Part shown: in pieces, positions 15,760 to 25,935 of the stretch | Layout: each line of letters starts with the position of its first letter | Position numbering within the stretch: position 1 is the stretch's first letter | NCBI RefSeq assembly: GCF_000760515.2 | Contig: NW_013546163.1 | Coordinates: 1 to 28,248, forward strand | DNA length: 28,248 nt | Direction: 5' to 3' | DNA from: Mitosporidium daphniae | Lineage: Eukaryota; Microsporidia | Made by a program: the position numbers and the translations under genes | The notes under the pieces: model-generated | Seen by the model: only the letters and a program-made list of their open reading frames with translations | What the model was told of the DNA's origin: nothing | Databases searched by the model: none

Positions 15760-16913
15760 ATGCCTGCGGCCCAGACCCTGCTGGACGTCGCCATCATTGT
15801 CGGCATATGCCTTTCTTATACACCACAGGTGTGTATTACCATTTCTTTTCTAGTTTAAAAAAATAGTCCGCATGGGTAGTAGCTATGGACTGCATCCACT
15901 TTCCGTACTGCTTGGTCTGCTCTCTCTCACTTGTACACTTGCAAACAATCTTATTATGCGCCTTCCTTTTTTACTAGGGTGCCTTTCAATGGTATGAAGT
16001 TGAACCAAGTTTATTTCAGAACTCCATCTGGACATGCGTTGGGGCGCTCCTTCCCTTCTTTCAAGTAGTCATGCAGTTTATAATGGCGCTCATATTGTAA
16101 GTGGTAAGACTGATTCTCTACGTAGGGCTATCGTTTACTGTTGCTATTTTCCAGTAGAAAAAAAGACCGTTCCTACGCTTATCGATCTGAATACTTTTTA
16201 CCCGATGGGGATTAATGCTCATTATATGGGCGCCAGTCCTCGCACTAAAGACGGCGCCACAGTTCCCAGCTTTTACGGATCATTTTCTGAACAGGGATGC
16301 TTTCGCGATTTTAATTCCTGCCGCCAACATACACATCGTAAAGTTTCTGCCGAATGGCGTCAAATACAACGCTATATTAAAATCTCTGGGGGCATCTTTT
16401 TTTTTCTGTCTCTATCCATTGGGGGGCTTCTTGCTCTCCTTGGCGAGAGGCATTTTGTTGTACGTCTATATGGGACGTCGCTAGGTGTAATTTCTATGAT
16501 TCTGGCAATCTGGCAGTACATTCCTCAAATTATGGCCGTCTGGCACAACTCTGCCATCGGTTCGCTTAGTATCTCGGCGATGCTAATCCAAGTACCAGGT
16601 ATTTATTGAAATTTTTATTTCTCCCACCCCTTTTTTGATTTCCATTTATTTGCCAGGATCAATTTTGCTTCTTGCTTGCCAGATGCTGGATAAGCACTCC
16701 CATTTTTCTTCATGGTTGGGGTACCTCTGCTCCTCTATTTTACAGCTTGTCCTGCTGTTAACATGCATCCAATCTAAAAGATACGAGCTTAGACCTTTGA
16801 CAGCCTGTCACGATCCATTTGCTGAAGACGAGACTGGCGCTACCCAGAGGCCAGCCCTTGTAAAAAGCCTTCGCGATGAGCTTTTTCCCTTGCTCTCGCC
16901 CACGATTGCGTAA
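15760..16913 (+). CDS. PQ-loop repeat membrane protein, copy 1
   Basis: Exons are 15760-15828, 15854-15991, 16020-16096, 16126-16598 and 16657-16913; introns are 25, 28, 29 and 58 nt; product 337 aa. PQ-loop proteins are seven-helix membrane transporters or receptors (cystinosin, Ypq1 and KDEL-receptor relatives), often in lysosome/vacuole membranes. Two PQ-loop motifs are present: SYTPQFKKIVRMGSSYGLHP (about 19-38, created by removing the 25-nt intron) and QYIPQIMAVWHNSAIGSLS (about 215-235). Several hydrophobic helices surround them. A hydrophilic insertion of about 60 residues (after YCCYFPVEKK) separates the third and fourth helices and is absent from copy 2. The soluble C-tail ends LLSPTIA. 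The substrate cannot be inferred. Confidence 0.82.
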
Positions 16914-17196
16914 TTTTGAACATTATTTAAACAGACCTGCTTTGGCAGCAGCCATATCCTCATGTAAAACTAAAATTCTTTCCCATCAACACTCCCTTCC
17001 AATGTAATAAAAGCAAAACAAGCTCAAATCCTGCGCTTATTATAAGCTTGAAAGCTAAAAAGTATCGTTATTTTGCAGATGCTTCGCTTTTGTCTTTCTT
17101 TAGACATCACTTATGGTCTTTCGTTTGAGGAGGCTACCCTTCAACCGAAAATCGGTAATCTTTTATTTACCAAAGCACTGTAGAAGGTGAATTTTT
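16914..17196. other. Spacer between convergent PQ-loop genes
   Basis: 283 bp separate the two stop codons. The spacer holds AATAAAA (17007-17013) and AT-rich stretches that could end the plus transcript. A short inverted repeat around TTATAAGCTTGAAAGC is also present. I see no ORF with family signal and no RNA gene. Confidence 0.5.
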
Positions 17197-18134
17197 TTAA
17201 CCCAATTCTAGCTTTTCTGAAATTGGAGAATTTCTGGGATCAGACCCCTCTATGATGGGGGGAGATTGACGATGGAAGCGAGAGTAATATATGCATTGGG
17301 AAAGGAGGATTCCTTGACTTGTTCCGCTAATTAAATATGAGATCCACATCGAGTAGTCGCTATCCGGCCTCAATGCCAAGGAGACAATCAGAAGAAAGGT
17401 GCCTGGAGTTTGGAGCGCCATTGCAGGGATACTGAGAGCGCCTACCTCTTTTATTTTCCACGTTTTATAGATTTGAGGTGCACATTGGCAAGTTGTTAGA
17501 ATCAGCGAAATAAACCCAAGGATCCGGGCCCATCGCAAAAGCAGCGTTTCCGGAGATGCAGCGAATAGTTTTATGCAAATTGAGATTGTCGAAATGGAGG
17601 CAAGAAAGCACAAATTGATCATCAGTAAGAAGACAAGTTTACGCCACTCACGACCATTAATTCTGCATTCTCGCGGGAAATAAATAATGTAAAGCGCATA
17701 CCTGCAAGTGAGGTTAAAAATATCCACTTACAGAAAAAAAAACATTGAAACTTGAGTAAGAATCTGGGCAAAGCCAAGCATTCGTAACATACATGTGACG
17801 ATGTTCTGGGGAAAACAGAAACAAGCCTTTTTACCTCCTGGATACAGCAAATAAATAGGGACCATTGGATGATTATTGAAGTTACTAGCGTACTTGAGCT
17901 GCTACAAACTCCGAGCAGGAAGTAGTAGTGGGAATAGCCCGTAGATGAGCGTAGCTTTATTATTCTATAATGCTTTGTAGTGTGGAAGGAACAACTGCGT
18001 ACCTTCGGCGCATATGAACAAATAACTGCCAAAATCATAAATACGGATAAGATGTTGACCCAAAGGGAAGCAATCTCTCCGTCCCCACATTGAGGATTAT
18101 CTTCAAAGTTCAGATTGGAGGAGAACGTTCCCAT
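17197..18134 (-). CDS. PQ-loop repeat membrane protein, copy 2
   Basis: Exons are 18134-18003, 17972-17835, 17805-17732 and 17701-17197; introns are 30, 29 and 30 nt; product 282 aa. The motifs are CSYAPKHYRIIKLRSSTGYS and CQCAPQIYKTWKIKEVGALS, so the first motif has PK instead of PQ. It is the convergent neighbour and paralog of copy 1: the first three introns fall at the same motif positions and phases (0, 0, 2), and exon 2 is exactly 46 codons in both. The fourth intron of copy 1 (in VPG|S) is absent here (TPGTF uninterrupted). ATG 18134 lies just after a possible 5'-UTR intron acceptor (CCCTATAG). Confidence 0.82.
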
Positions 18135-18222
18135 GGCTATAGGGACAACAAAAAACTCAGATGTCAATTAAAATGAAAATTTACCGATTTTGTTGCATGT
18201 GATTTTTCTGAAGCTCCCATTG

Positions 18223-18816
18223 ATGAGGGTCATTATCCAAAGGGTGTCTCGAGCCTCGATTTCATTCGCTCAAAATCCGGAGAAAATAGTATGCTCCATT
18301 GGAAAGGGTTACGTAATTCTTGTCGGCATACATACCAGAGATACAGAGTGTGACATTGCTGAGCTGGTACCCAAAATTCTGAATATAAAGTTATTTTCGG
18401 ACGCAAGTGGAAACCATACTGGGCTTGAGGAAAAATCTAACCAAAAATCCCGTTGGAAAAGATCAATTATCGATGAAGAAGGCGAAATTGTTCTCGCTTC
18501 TCAGTTTACTCTTTACGCAATAGCAGGGAAAAGTAAGCTAAACACCTTTCTAATGCGTCGAAAAAGAAGGCCGAGCTCCGGATTTTCACAATGCCATGAA
18601 TGCAGATGATGCAAAGATTCTGTTTGAAAAATTCGCGCATGAATGTAAAAAGGCGTATGGTGCAGACAAAATTTTCAGTATGTTTACGCTGCGTTCTAAT
18701 TTTTAGCCGGGGTATTTCAGGAGCATACGCTTATAAGCCTTACGAATGACGGTCCCGTGACGATCACTATTGAGTCAACGTCTTACTTAAAAGAAGCAGG
18801 TGCATTACTGAAGTAA
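18223..18816 (+). CDS. DTD1: D-aminoacyl-tRNA deacylase
   Basis: DTD hydrolyses D-amino acids (and glycine) mischarged on tRNA. Exons are 18223-18532, 18567-18677 and 18707-18816; introns are 34 and 29 nt; product 176 aa. Conserved blocks are MRVIIQRVSRASI at the N-terminus, ASQFTLYA (the SQxxL catalytic motif), APDFHNAM (assembled from exons 1 and 2), FTGVFQEHTLISLTNDGPVTI (assembled across the second intron; NDGPVT is the NxGPxT motif). ATG 18223 gives the exact N-terminus expected for the family. A 10-residue Lys/Ser-rich insertion precedes WKRSIIDEEGE. It is divergent from PQ-loop copy 2 with 88 bp between the starts. Confidence 0.94.
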
Positions 18817-18979
18817 AAATAAACTGTTTATAAAGTTGTTTTTTGGCTTTTTATGTATTGATATGATTGTGAGCAAAGGGCATGATAAATTGCTAACTTC
18901 AAAAGATTACAAATTTTCACAAGACTGCAATAAATAAATGGAAAAGCCCCTTGAAATGTGTTTTTAATTTTTGAAGTGC

Positions 18980-20259
18980 ATGACCCAAAAGCCTGCTTTG
19001 CATTACAAGAAGCTGAACGAAATTAACGATTGGATTTCAAAAGGCCTATCCACTGCAAAGAGCTCCACTTTGTGTCTATCTGGGCCATCTGGCACTGGAA
19101 AAAGATTTGTTCTCCAATATTTGTCTCATATTGTTGGGTTTACTTTGCAAAAAAATTTCATTTCCTCAATGGCTTTTAGAAGGACTTTATACACCAGAAT
19201 CTAACGCAAATGCAATCGGGTCCTTTTTGCAGTCTATTTTTCTATTTTCCTCTTCCAATGCTATCAACTTTGGACCGCCAGATGAAATCGATGATAGCCA
19301 TCCTATTGCAGCCAAGGCCGGGAAAATTTTCGTGATTGACGATTTTCCTTTTCACGTTGAAACCGCCATTCGCTGCTTGTTTTCGTTTTTAGGTGGTTCA
19401 TTTTTTGTTAAAAGCCAAGCATTTACCATTATTCTCGTTTATACGGAAATAAATTTCAAGGAAGACCGCATGTTCTTTGAGTACTGCTCGAAAGCAAATT
19501 TCGCTGTCATTAAGATGTCGCCCATTCCTGCTAGTTATATTGAAAGGGTGCTCAACATCAAATTTAGCCGTTCCAATGTCAAGCGCAATGTCTGCACAAA
19601 GAGCAACTTGATTAAGGAAATTTCGCATTCTAGTAATGGGGATATAAGAATGGCTCTAAACGCCTTTGATTTTTGGTGTTTATTGCCTAGCTTTGAAGAC
19701 CTGGAATATGTTGCCGATAGATTCTTCCGCTCACATAAGACACTTTATCACATTCTAGCATATCTATTCTTTGGCTTAAATGGCCCCACTGGCGGTATCA
19801 CTTCTGACTCAAACAAATGGCAGTCTTTTGTCAAGTATTACCACCACTCTAGGCGATACGTATCTTCTGATAACATTCTAGCTTGGATTTGGGAAAATGC
19901 TCCCCTATTTTTAAGCACCGATTCGATTTCGTTTCTTCATGTCCTTTTAGAGGCAGCTTCTGATTGTTCATTTGTATTTGATTGCTTTCAAGTACCCTTT
20001 TATGCAATTAACAATTTAGGACAGCCGAGACATCGATGATGTCGCTCAAACGATACTACTGCTACCGGCTTCTTTTTTATTAGGACAAAGACCTGGGCCG
20101 CAAGCCTTTTTCTTCCCCAAAGAATTATCTAATTTTGTCACTCCTCGGATTTTCTTTCATTCAGATCGCACTAGGAATTTCCACACATCCTCAACTGATA
20201 CAGAAACAGCCCACGGCGTGCCCAATGTTAGCGCAAATGATTACCATCTCCTTTCATAA
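18980..20259 (+). CDS. RAD17: Rad17-like checkpoint clamp loader, with an apparent frameshift
   Basis: Rad17 replaces RFC1 in the clamp loader that puts the 9-1-1 clamp on damaged DNA. From ATG 18980 the frame contains HYKKLNEINDWI and a P-loop GPSGTGKR. It then continues in the +1 frame from an A7 run at 19149-19155, where QWLLEGLYTPES matches the EW..P region of Rad17. Further marks are a Walker-B-like KIFVIDDFP, SSNGDIRMALNAFDFW (sensor 2) and DRFFRSHKTLYHILAYLF (Rad17-specific RD.SLF.FRALGKILY block). A 28-nt intron (19992-20019) precedes the last exon (20020-20259). The protein would be about 416 aa if one A is dropped. The P-loop has Arg where Thr/Ser normally follows Lys. No GT-AG intron restores the frame in the shifted region. 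Confidence 0.7.
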
Positions 20260-20290
20260 TTTAAATATTTATTTTTTGCGTCATAAATGG

Positions 20291-21998
20291 CTATTTAATT
20301 TTGCGCAAAGGATCTCGAGACAGCCTTTTCTTTTTTAGCTTGGAATGGTTTGTAGCAGAAAAAGCCGTTGTTTTGGAGAGGGAATATTTGAACTCAGAAT
20401 CTAACTTTGGCAAAGATATTCCCCTGGCCGAAGTGGATAGAAGATAATCGGGAATATGCTTCAGATGTGATTTGTTTTTCTTGGATCGAAGATCTTTGTC
20501 CTGCCTGAGAGATTTCAGGTCAAGAGGATTGGCTTCAAAGTGGTTTTTTAGTTTTTCGGAAATGGAAATGTGATTTTTCAAATCATTCACCTTGGATTCG
20601 TTGAGACAATTTGCAGTTATCCCAGACAACACATCCATCGCTCTATAGCGGAGACCTTCCACCTGAGCGATATCAAATAAAAAAGGTTTCATTTCAACTT
20701 GATGCTTCTTTAAAAACTGTACAATTCCTTCAAAGTCTGAGGCCTCCGAATCGCTCTTCAGGGAAAGGGTTGTCCCGTGTGCAATATTTCTTCCGGTTCT
20801 TCCAGCACGGTGACAATATGCCTTGACCGTGGTGGGGATATCAAAATTAATCACCACGGAAAGGCCTTTGAAATCGATTCCTCGGCTTACCCCGAACTCG
20901 TCTTCTGCCAATTTTTGGGGCTTTTTCGGCTTCAAGTCGACCTGATCAACAGCAATGATACAGTCAAATTTGCCTCGGTTAGCCTCTTCGATGATGTTAT
21001 ACCGAGATGTGAAGGGCAGCTCCCCATTTAGTACGCAGGCTTTAATGTAAAATGCCTCCAAAAACAGTTTCAGCCTATATGCAGTATCAGAGGAATTGGT
21101 GAAAATTAGGATTCTTCCCGAGATCAGTTTGAATTTAAAAAGAACTAAAGTCAATAGAAATTTATCCTCAATCGTATCAAGATGCAAGAAAAAGTGGGAA
21201 ATTGAGCCCTTTTGGGTTGACTCTTCAGAATGTGATTCCTCTTGCAGCTTAATAATGACCTAATGTTAATATTGTAGCCGTACCGGTTTAGATAGGAATT
21301 TTTTTTTCAAGCAATCGATTTCCTCATCAAGGGTGGCAGAAAGAAGAATTCGAGTGCAAGTTTGCGGTATGGCCGCAAGGATACTGTCAAGGTCATTTTG
21401 GTAGCCAATTCCTAGGATAAAATCAGCTTCATCAATAACGAAATATTTGAAACAAGCTACATTAAGATTGATCGCCTAAAAGAACAATGTAAATCAAGAA
21501 ATACCTTGTTATTTATAAATTTACAAAGAAGAGACGGGGTAGACAAAACAATAGAAGGCTGTAAAGATAACAAAGATTTTTTGAATAATTCTGAAGAATC
21601 TGCACACAAATTAACGAGTTGAATTTCATTAGGGCAATAGCGCATAATGGAATTAAAAACCCCCAAAACTTGCTGGGCCAAATCCCTGGTGGGCACTAGA
21701 ATAATTCCGCGGATTCCCTGATTAGAAATCTAAGATAAGAACAGTAAAAGGCAAAGCGTACCTCCTTTTGCGAACCCACGGCCGATGCCCATTGTAAGCA
21801 TTCTTTCAAAATAGGAAGAACATAGAGAAGGGTCTTTCCAGATCCAGTTTTTGCGTGAACAAAGATATCTAAATTTTGTTTCAAAATAATCGGAAGACCA
21901 TGGGCTTGGATGGGAGTTGGCTCTAGATAACCTGCCTTCAAAAGAGCCTTTTCAAGGCAAATGTCAAGCGACAACTCGGCAAAGCTTGGCAAACTCAT
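20291..21998 (-). CDS. DBP9: DEAD-box RNA helicase Dbp9/DDX56
   Basis: Dbp9 is a nucleolar ATP-dependent RNA helicase for 60S subunit assembly. Exons are 21998-21762, 21729-21505, 21475-21284 and 21259-20291; introns are 32, 29 and 24 nt; product 540 aa. Motifs in order are the Q-motif (EPTPIQAHGLP), HAKTGSGKT (I), VPTRDLAQQ (Ia), STPSLL (Ib), VIDEADFIL (II), LLSATL (III), RILIFTNS (IV), SRGIDFKGLSVVINFD (V) and HRAGRTGRN (VI). The SRGIDF...VINFD form, EGLRYRAMD and HIPDYLL are specific for Dbp9/DDX56 among DEAD-box proteins. The Lys-rich C-terminus resembles a nucleolar tail. It is convergent with Rad17 (31 bp between the stops). Confidence 0.95.
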
Positions 21999-22022
21999 TT
22001 GTTATGTAAAAACAAAATTCCA

Positions 22023-22055
22023 AAAATTTAACTAAAATTTAAGTAAAATTTAATT
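22023..22055. promoter_or_regulatory. AT-rich block in the Dbp9/22065 divergent spacer
   Basis: The 66-bp spacer between two divergent start codons contains three successive AAATTTAA-like units (AAAAATTTAA, TAAAATTTAA, TAAAATTTAA). It is the clearest repeated form of the element seen before many genes here. Confidence 0.45.
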
Positions 22056-22064
22056 GTTTACGCC

Positions 22065-24771
22065 ATGCAACGGGTACTCCTCCTCAATGGGAGGTTTCTT
22101 TTCCCGACGCGGCCCGAATATACTGCAGCAATAGCAATGAAAAGCATAAAGCGTGGGATTTTTTTTACCGGGAAAAAACACTATACACTTAATCTGCCTG
22201 TTAAAAGCTACATAGAATCAATAGAGGCGCCTACCTTTACTACCATGTTGACCCATTCACTTTCCCTAAAATATCGCCAATCAGAATACTTTTCTCGCAT
22301 ACAATCGATATATAAATTTTGTGACTCTATGATGACTCTGCTAAGGGGCGCGTTTGCACAAAAAGATTCGACATCTAACGATCTTTTTGTTGAAAAAAGT
22401 TTACAGAAACTTTGTGTGTTGAAATCTTTGTCTTTGAAAGCATCATATGGTGATGATCTTTGCACTACCGACGTCGAAAGCTTATTTGGTGATACGGAGG
22501 CCGAATTTGAAGCCTTTTTATCTGTTTTCAATACACATTTCCGGCAAGATACTTTACTTCGGGATTCCTTCACCTTTTCGGAATCAACGTATTTGGAAAT
22601 TCTAAACATGATCTCCAAATATTCTCTTATAAATTCGCTAGCTCTAGTGTCTTTTATGCAAAATATTTTCCGATTTGCCTTCCCTTGCGACAGTCAGCAG
22701 GAAACACAACTTCTCCTGTTAGCTCACGATGAGTTTCAACACAGTCCACTATTATTTTCTGCGCCACAGGTGGAAATGGCAAAACTATTTGTCATACAAA
22801 CAATAGCCAATTGCAAGTTCCATCTTCTTGAGCCATATCTAAAGTGCCTTGTTTTTTTAGGTACAAATTTTTGTTTCACTCTTAGATGCCAATAGGATTG
22901 CCATTTTGCGTCCAAATTCACCTTTTCTTTTGGCCATACGAATTCTTGAAAAATCACAAACTGATTTCACGGAAATTTTCAACACTTTATTTTTCAAAGT
23001 CGCTATGAACTCTTCTAGCAGCAATTTTTTTTCGAGAAAGAAAATTTTCCTCTATGAATTGCTCGGCCAAGCATTGCACACTAGGAGTTCATTCGATTCG
23101 GAAAATACCCTTATTAGTGATAGCTTAAAGCTGGTGCCTTGTTTTACAGCAAGCCTTTTTCAACTCATTTTTTATTATCTCTTTGAGCTAATGCCACAGC
23201 GCGAAAAAGACGGCCTTTCAAAAGATATAACACAATTTTTTAAAGAAATTAGAAAATCTGGAAAGGCATCTCTTCTTGCGTATGTAATATACTTCAAATT
23301 TGTCAAGTCTAAGGGCACCGTCGAGGAAATCCGGTTTTTGGAAGCTGAAATGAATTCCAAGCATTGGGTTGCAGAGATTGATAAGATCAGAGAGGCTTCT
23401 GATATCATTCCCCAAGGCAACCCTGAACTATTGGCCAATGTTCACTATTTTCTACAATATTTGATAGACGAGCCACTCCCCAATTCACTTCGCCTGTTCT
23501 CGAATTTCAATTGCCTTGGCTCGATATTCATTCCTCTGTCAACGGTCGATGCAAGAGACATCATTCTGATCTCTGCATATTCAAAATTGAAGCTATGGGC
23601 CGATATTTATCGAATCTATTCCAATGTCAAAACAGAAGGTCGACTGGATATTCCAGCATCTGGAATTGTTAGATCTCCAATATTCCATCTTTCGCTTTCC
23701 ACGATAATCTTTAAAAATGTCCTTAATAATATTTCGTGGAATGAGGTCATACCATACCTTGAATTCCCATCGCCCTTGCTTTCGCGTGAGGGCTTTAGAA
23801 TAATTTATACGCATCTTTATTCAAAGCTATTCAACCTCCTTATTTCTTATGATAAGTTTTTGCTTATTCAATCGATCGTCATTATTCCACGGTCTCTGTT
23901 TATCAAAGACGATTATATTCTTCCATGTATCCTTTCAACATTTGCATGCTCCTCGGGAAGGGGCCCACTGGGCCCTCCAAATCGAATTCTATTCTACAAA
24001 TTATTGTCGAACCGCCTCGATATAGATATCATCTGTGAATCGTCGCCAACCCCACCCTCTAATCTGGCTGGAATTATAGCATCAGTCGACCCTCAGCTTT
24101 CCAATCTCCTACATTTCATAGAGCTCCATAAGATTCCATTAAGCCCCTCCAATTTTTTGAGCTTAATACTATCGCTTTTTAGGAGGCGGAGATATGATCT
24201 TGTCTGCCAGACATTCAATTTTAGAAATTCGCATTATAAGCAAGAATCTTATCTACATTATATATATCTGGCATCGGCCCTCAAAAATAGAGAATATGGA
24301 ATAGTGAGAACAGTGATCAACGAAAAAAGTAAAAGCTTCCTGATTCCGGAGCAGAACCTATTGCAGGAATCTATTTCAAATCATGAGATTGGCTTAATAT
24401 TGCCCTCTTCAATGTCGTCCGTGGCTGCTTTGGACAAATGGAGAGAACAGGGTCTCGTTTCAGATGCCGACTATAGTAGTTCTTTGGCTATTTGTCTCAA
24501 TTATAATTTGGAAAATTTGTTTTATCTTCGAAGGTTCATATCGCTTCAGCAGCAAGATCGAGAACACGCCCCAAAAACTGCTAAAAATGACTTGAAAGCA
24601 CGATTTCCAGATAGTGTTGTGCGGCTCTCTGCTATTCCAAATTATCTTCTAGAATATGAAAACAGATATTTTTCGATTAAGAAAAAACAAAATGTTATAG
24701 AGTCCGATGACGACGATGTAGAGGGTGAAGGCTTTTCCAATACCTATCTGTTGGACTCTGAAAATTTGTAA
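22065..24771 (+). CDS. Large predicted helical protein, 893 aa, not recognised
   Basis: Exon 1 (22065-22860) and exon 2 (22886-24771) are joined across a 25-nt intron (GTACA...CTTAG) in phase 1. I do not recognise the family. The first about 35 residues (MQRVLLLNGRFLFPTRP...KSIKRG) are rich in Arg/Lys and hydrophobics with one acid, compatible with a mitochondrial presequence. The bulk is regular amphipathic leucine/serine/phenylalanine helices, as in PPR, HAT or other alpha-solenoid proteins, but no PPR consensus is evident by eye. The C-terminus is acidic (ESDDDDVEGEG). Composition is AT-rich (many Phe, Ile, Lys, Ser codons). It could be a fast-evolving organellar RNA-binding or mitoribosome-associated protein. 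That is a guess. Confidence 0.6.
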
Positions 24772-24802
24772 TTTACACCTGGCATGGCGATTTCTCAAAT
24801 TC

Positions 24803-24840
24803 CAATTTATTTAATTTTTAAGTAACTTTACAATTTAATG
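24803..24840 (+). promoter_or_regulatory. AT-rich block upstream of the La gene
   Basis: AATTTATTTAATTTTTAAG and CAATTTAATG lie 22-60 bp before ATG 24863, in the 91-bp gap after the stop of the 893-aa gene. It is the same kind of element as before mS38 and Dbp9. Confidence 0.4.
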
Positions 24841-24862
24841 TTTATAATTTTTTTTGCCTTTT

Positions 24863-25876
24863 ATGTCCATTTCATCTTGTTCCTCAACTTCGTTTGGTGA
24901 AGTGTTGTCACATAAGATACTAAACCAAATCGAGTTTTATTTTGGGGATTTGAACCTCTCTAAAGATAAATTTTTGCTCACCAAAATAAGCGAAACCGCC
25001 GAAGGATGGGTTCCCATTTCTGTTATCGCAGATTTTGGTCGCATCAAGGCACAATTGAATAATATCAATGAAGAACAAGAGAAATATGCAGCAATTAAAT
25101 CAGCTTTATCCTCTTCATTGGTTGTTGAAATTAATGATCAAGGAAATTCTCTTCGAAGAAAAATTCCGCTCTCTACAACTAGAGATGATCTAAAGGCTAC
25201 CTTGTATGTGAAAGGATTTCCAAAGAATACATCTCTTGATGAGTTGCAATTGTTTTTTGGCAAACTGTCTGAAGTTCCATTTGCAATCAGAATGCGCCGC
25301 TTTCAAGATGCGGACAAGCTGTTTAAAGGATCCGTATATGTTGAGTTTCTCACAGAAGCTGAAGTGGACCGCTTTTTGGCTTTGAATGCATGCCCGCCCT
25401 TTATTGATGAGCATGGAGAAAATCATCCGCTCTTCCTTCAGAAAAAAATTGATCATGTTATGAAAAAAAATCACGGAGAAAAAGGCGTTGGATCGTCTCC
25501 CCTGAAGGAAATTTCTAAAGATTCCATCATCAAGGTTTCCCCTATTCCCGAAAACGCGGATTGGAAGCTCATCAAGGATGAGCTTTCAACAAAATTGCCT
25601 ATTTCTCGGGTGGTGGTTGACTCTGAGAATAAGATTGCTTTTGCTCTTCTTCGTGGCCCTATTGATGAGCAAAGTGAAGTTCCCCTTACATGGGCCTCTC
25701 AAGCCCTTCAAAAATGCCCCGATATTGCTTTTGGGGCACTTGATTCTACATTAAGCCTTCCCAGCGAAAGTGAATATGAAAGTGCAATTTCTTCTTTCGC
25801 AACGACGATAGGGAAGCCCAAACCCTTCGTCGCTTCGAGAAAAACAAGATTCTCCAAACGGCAAAAGGTGAACTAA
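24863..25876 (+). CDS. LHP1: La protein (RNA polymerase III transcript chaperone)
   Basis: La binds UUU-OH ends of nascent Pol III transcripts and assists tRNA and snRNA maturation. It is intronless, 337 aa from ATG 24863. The La motif lies near the N-terminus (ILNQIEFYFGDLNLSKDKFL, then GWVPISVIADFGRIK; about residues 15-95). An RRM follows (TLYVKGFPKNTSLDELQLFF ... GSVYVEF; about 112-195). A second, divergent RRM-like segment (IIKVSPIPENADWKLIKDEL; about 220-290) and a basic tail SRKTRFSKRQKV complete it. The conserved La-motif residues Q, Y, F, D for 3'-end binding are present (QIEFYFGD). It is followed after 59 bp by the next plus-strand gene. Confidence 0.93.
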   Translation: MSISSCSSTSFGEVLSHKILNQIEFYFGDLNLSKDKFLLTKISETAEGWVPISVIADFGRIKAQLNNINEEQEKYAAIKSALSSSLVVEINDQGNSLRRKIPLSTTRDDLKATLYVKGFPKNTSLDELQLFFGKLSEVPFAIRMRRFQDADKLFKGSVYVEFLTEAEVDRFLALNACPPFIDEHGENHPLFLQKKIDHVMKKNHGEKGVGSSPLKEISKDSIIKVSPIPENADWKLIKDELSTKLPISRVVVDSENKIAFALLRGPIDEQSEVPLTWASQALQKCPDIAFGALDSTLSLPSESEYESAISSFATTIGKPKPFVASRKTRFSKRQKVN

Positions 25877-25935
25877 ATTTGACCTATCCTCTCTTTTTAA
25901 TAAAATCAATAAACTTTCAATTTTTACAATTTGGG

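Noticed and set aside
16215-16484. 89-codon plus-strand ORF inside PQ-loop copy 1
   Set aside because: It is an overlapping shadow frame. The main frame carries the second PQ-loop and splices correctly at both ends.
16914-17196. Search for an RNA gene (tRNA, SRP, RNase P) in the PQ-loop spacer
   Set aside because: No cloverleaf, Pol III boxes or known conserved motifs were found by eye.
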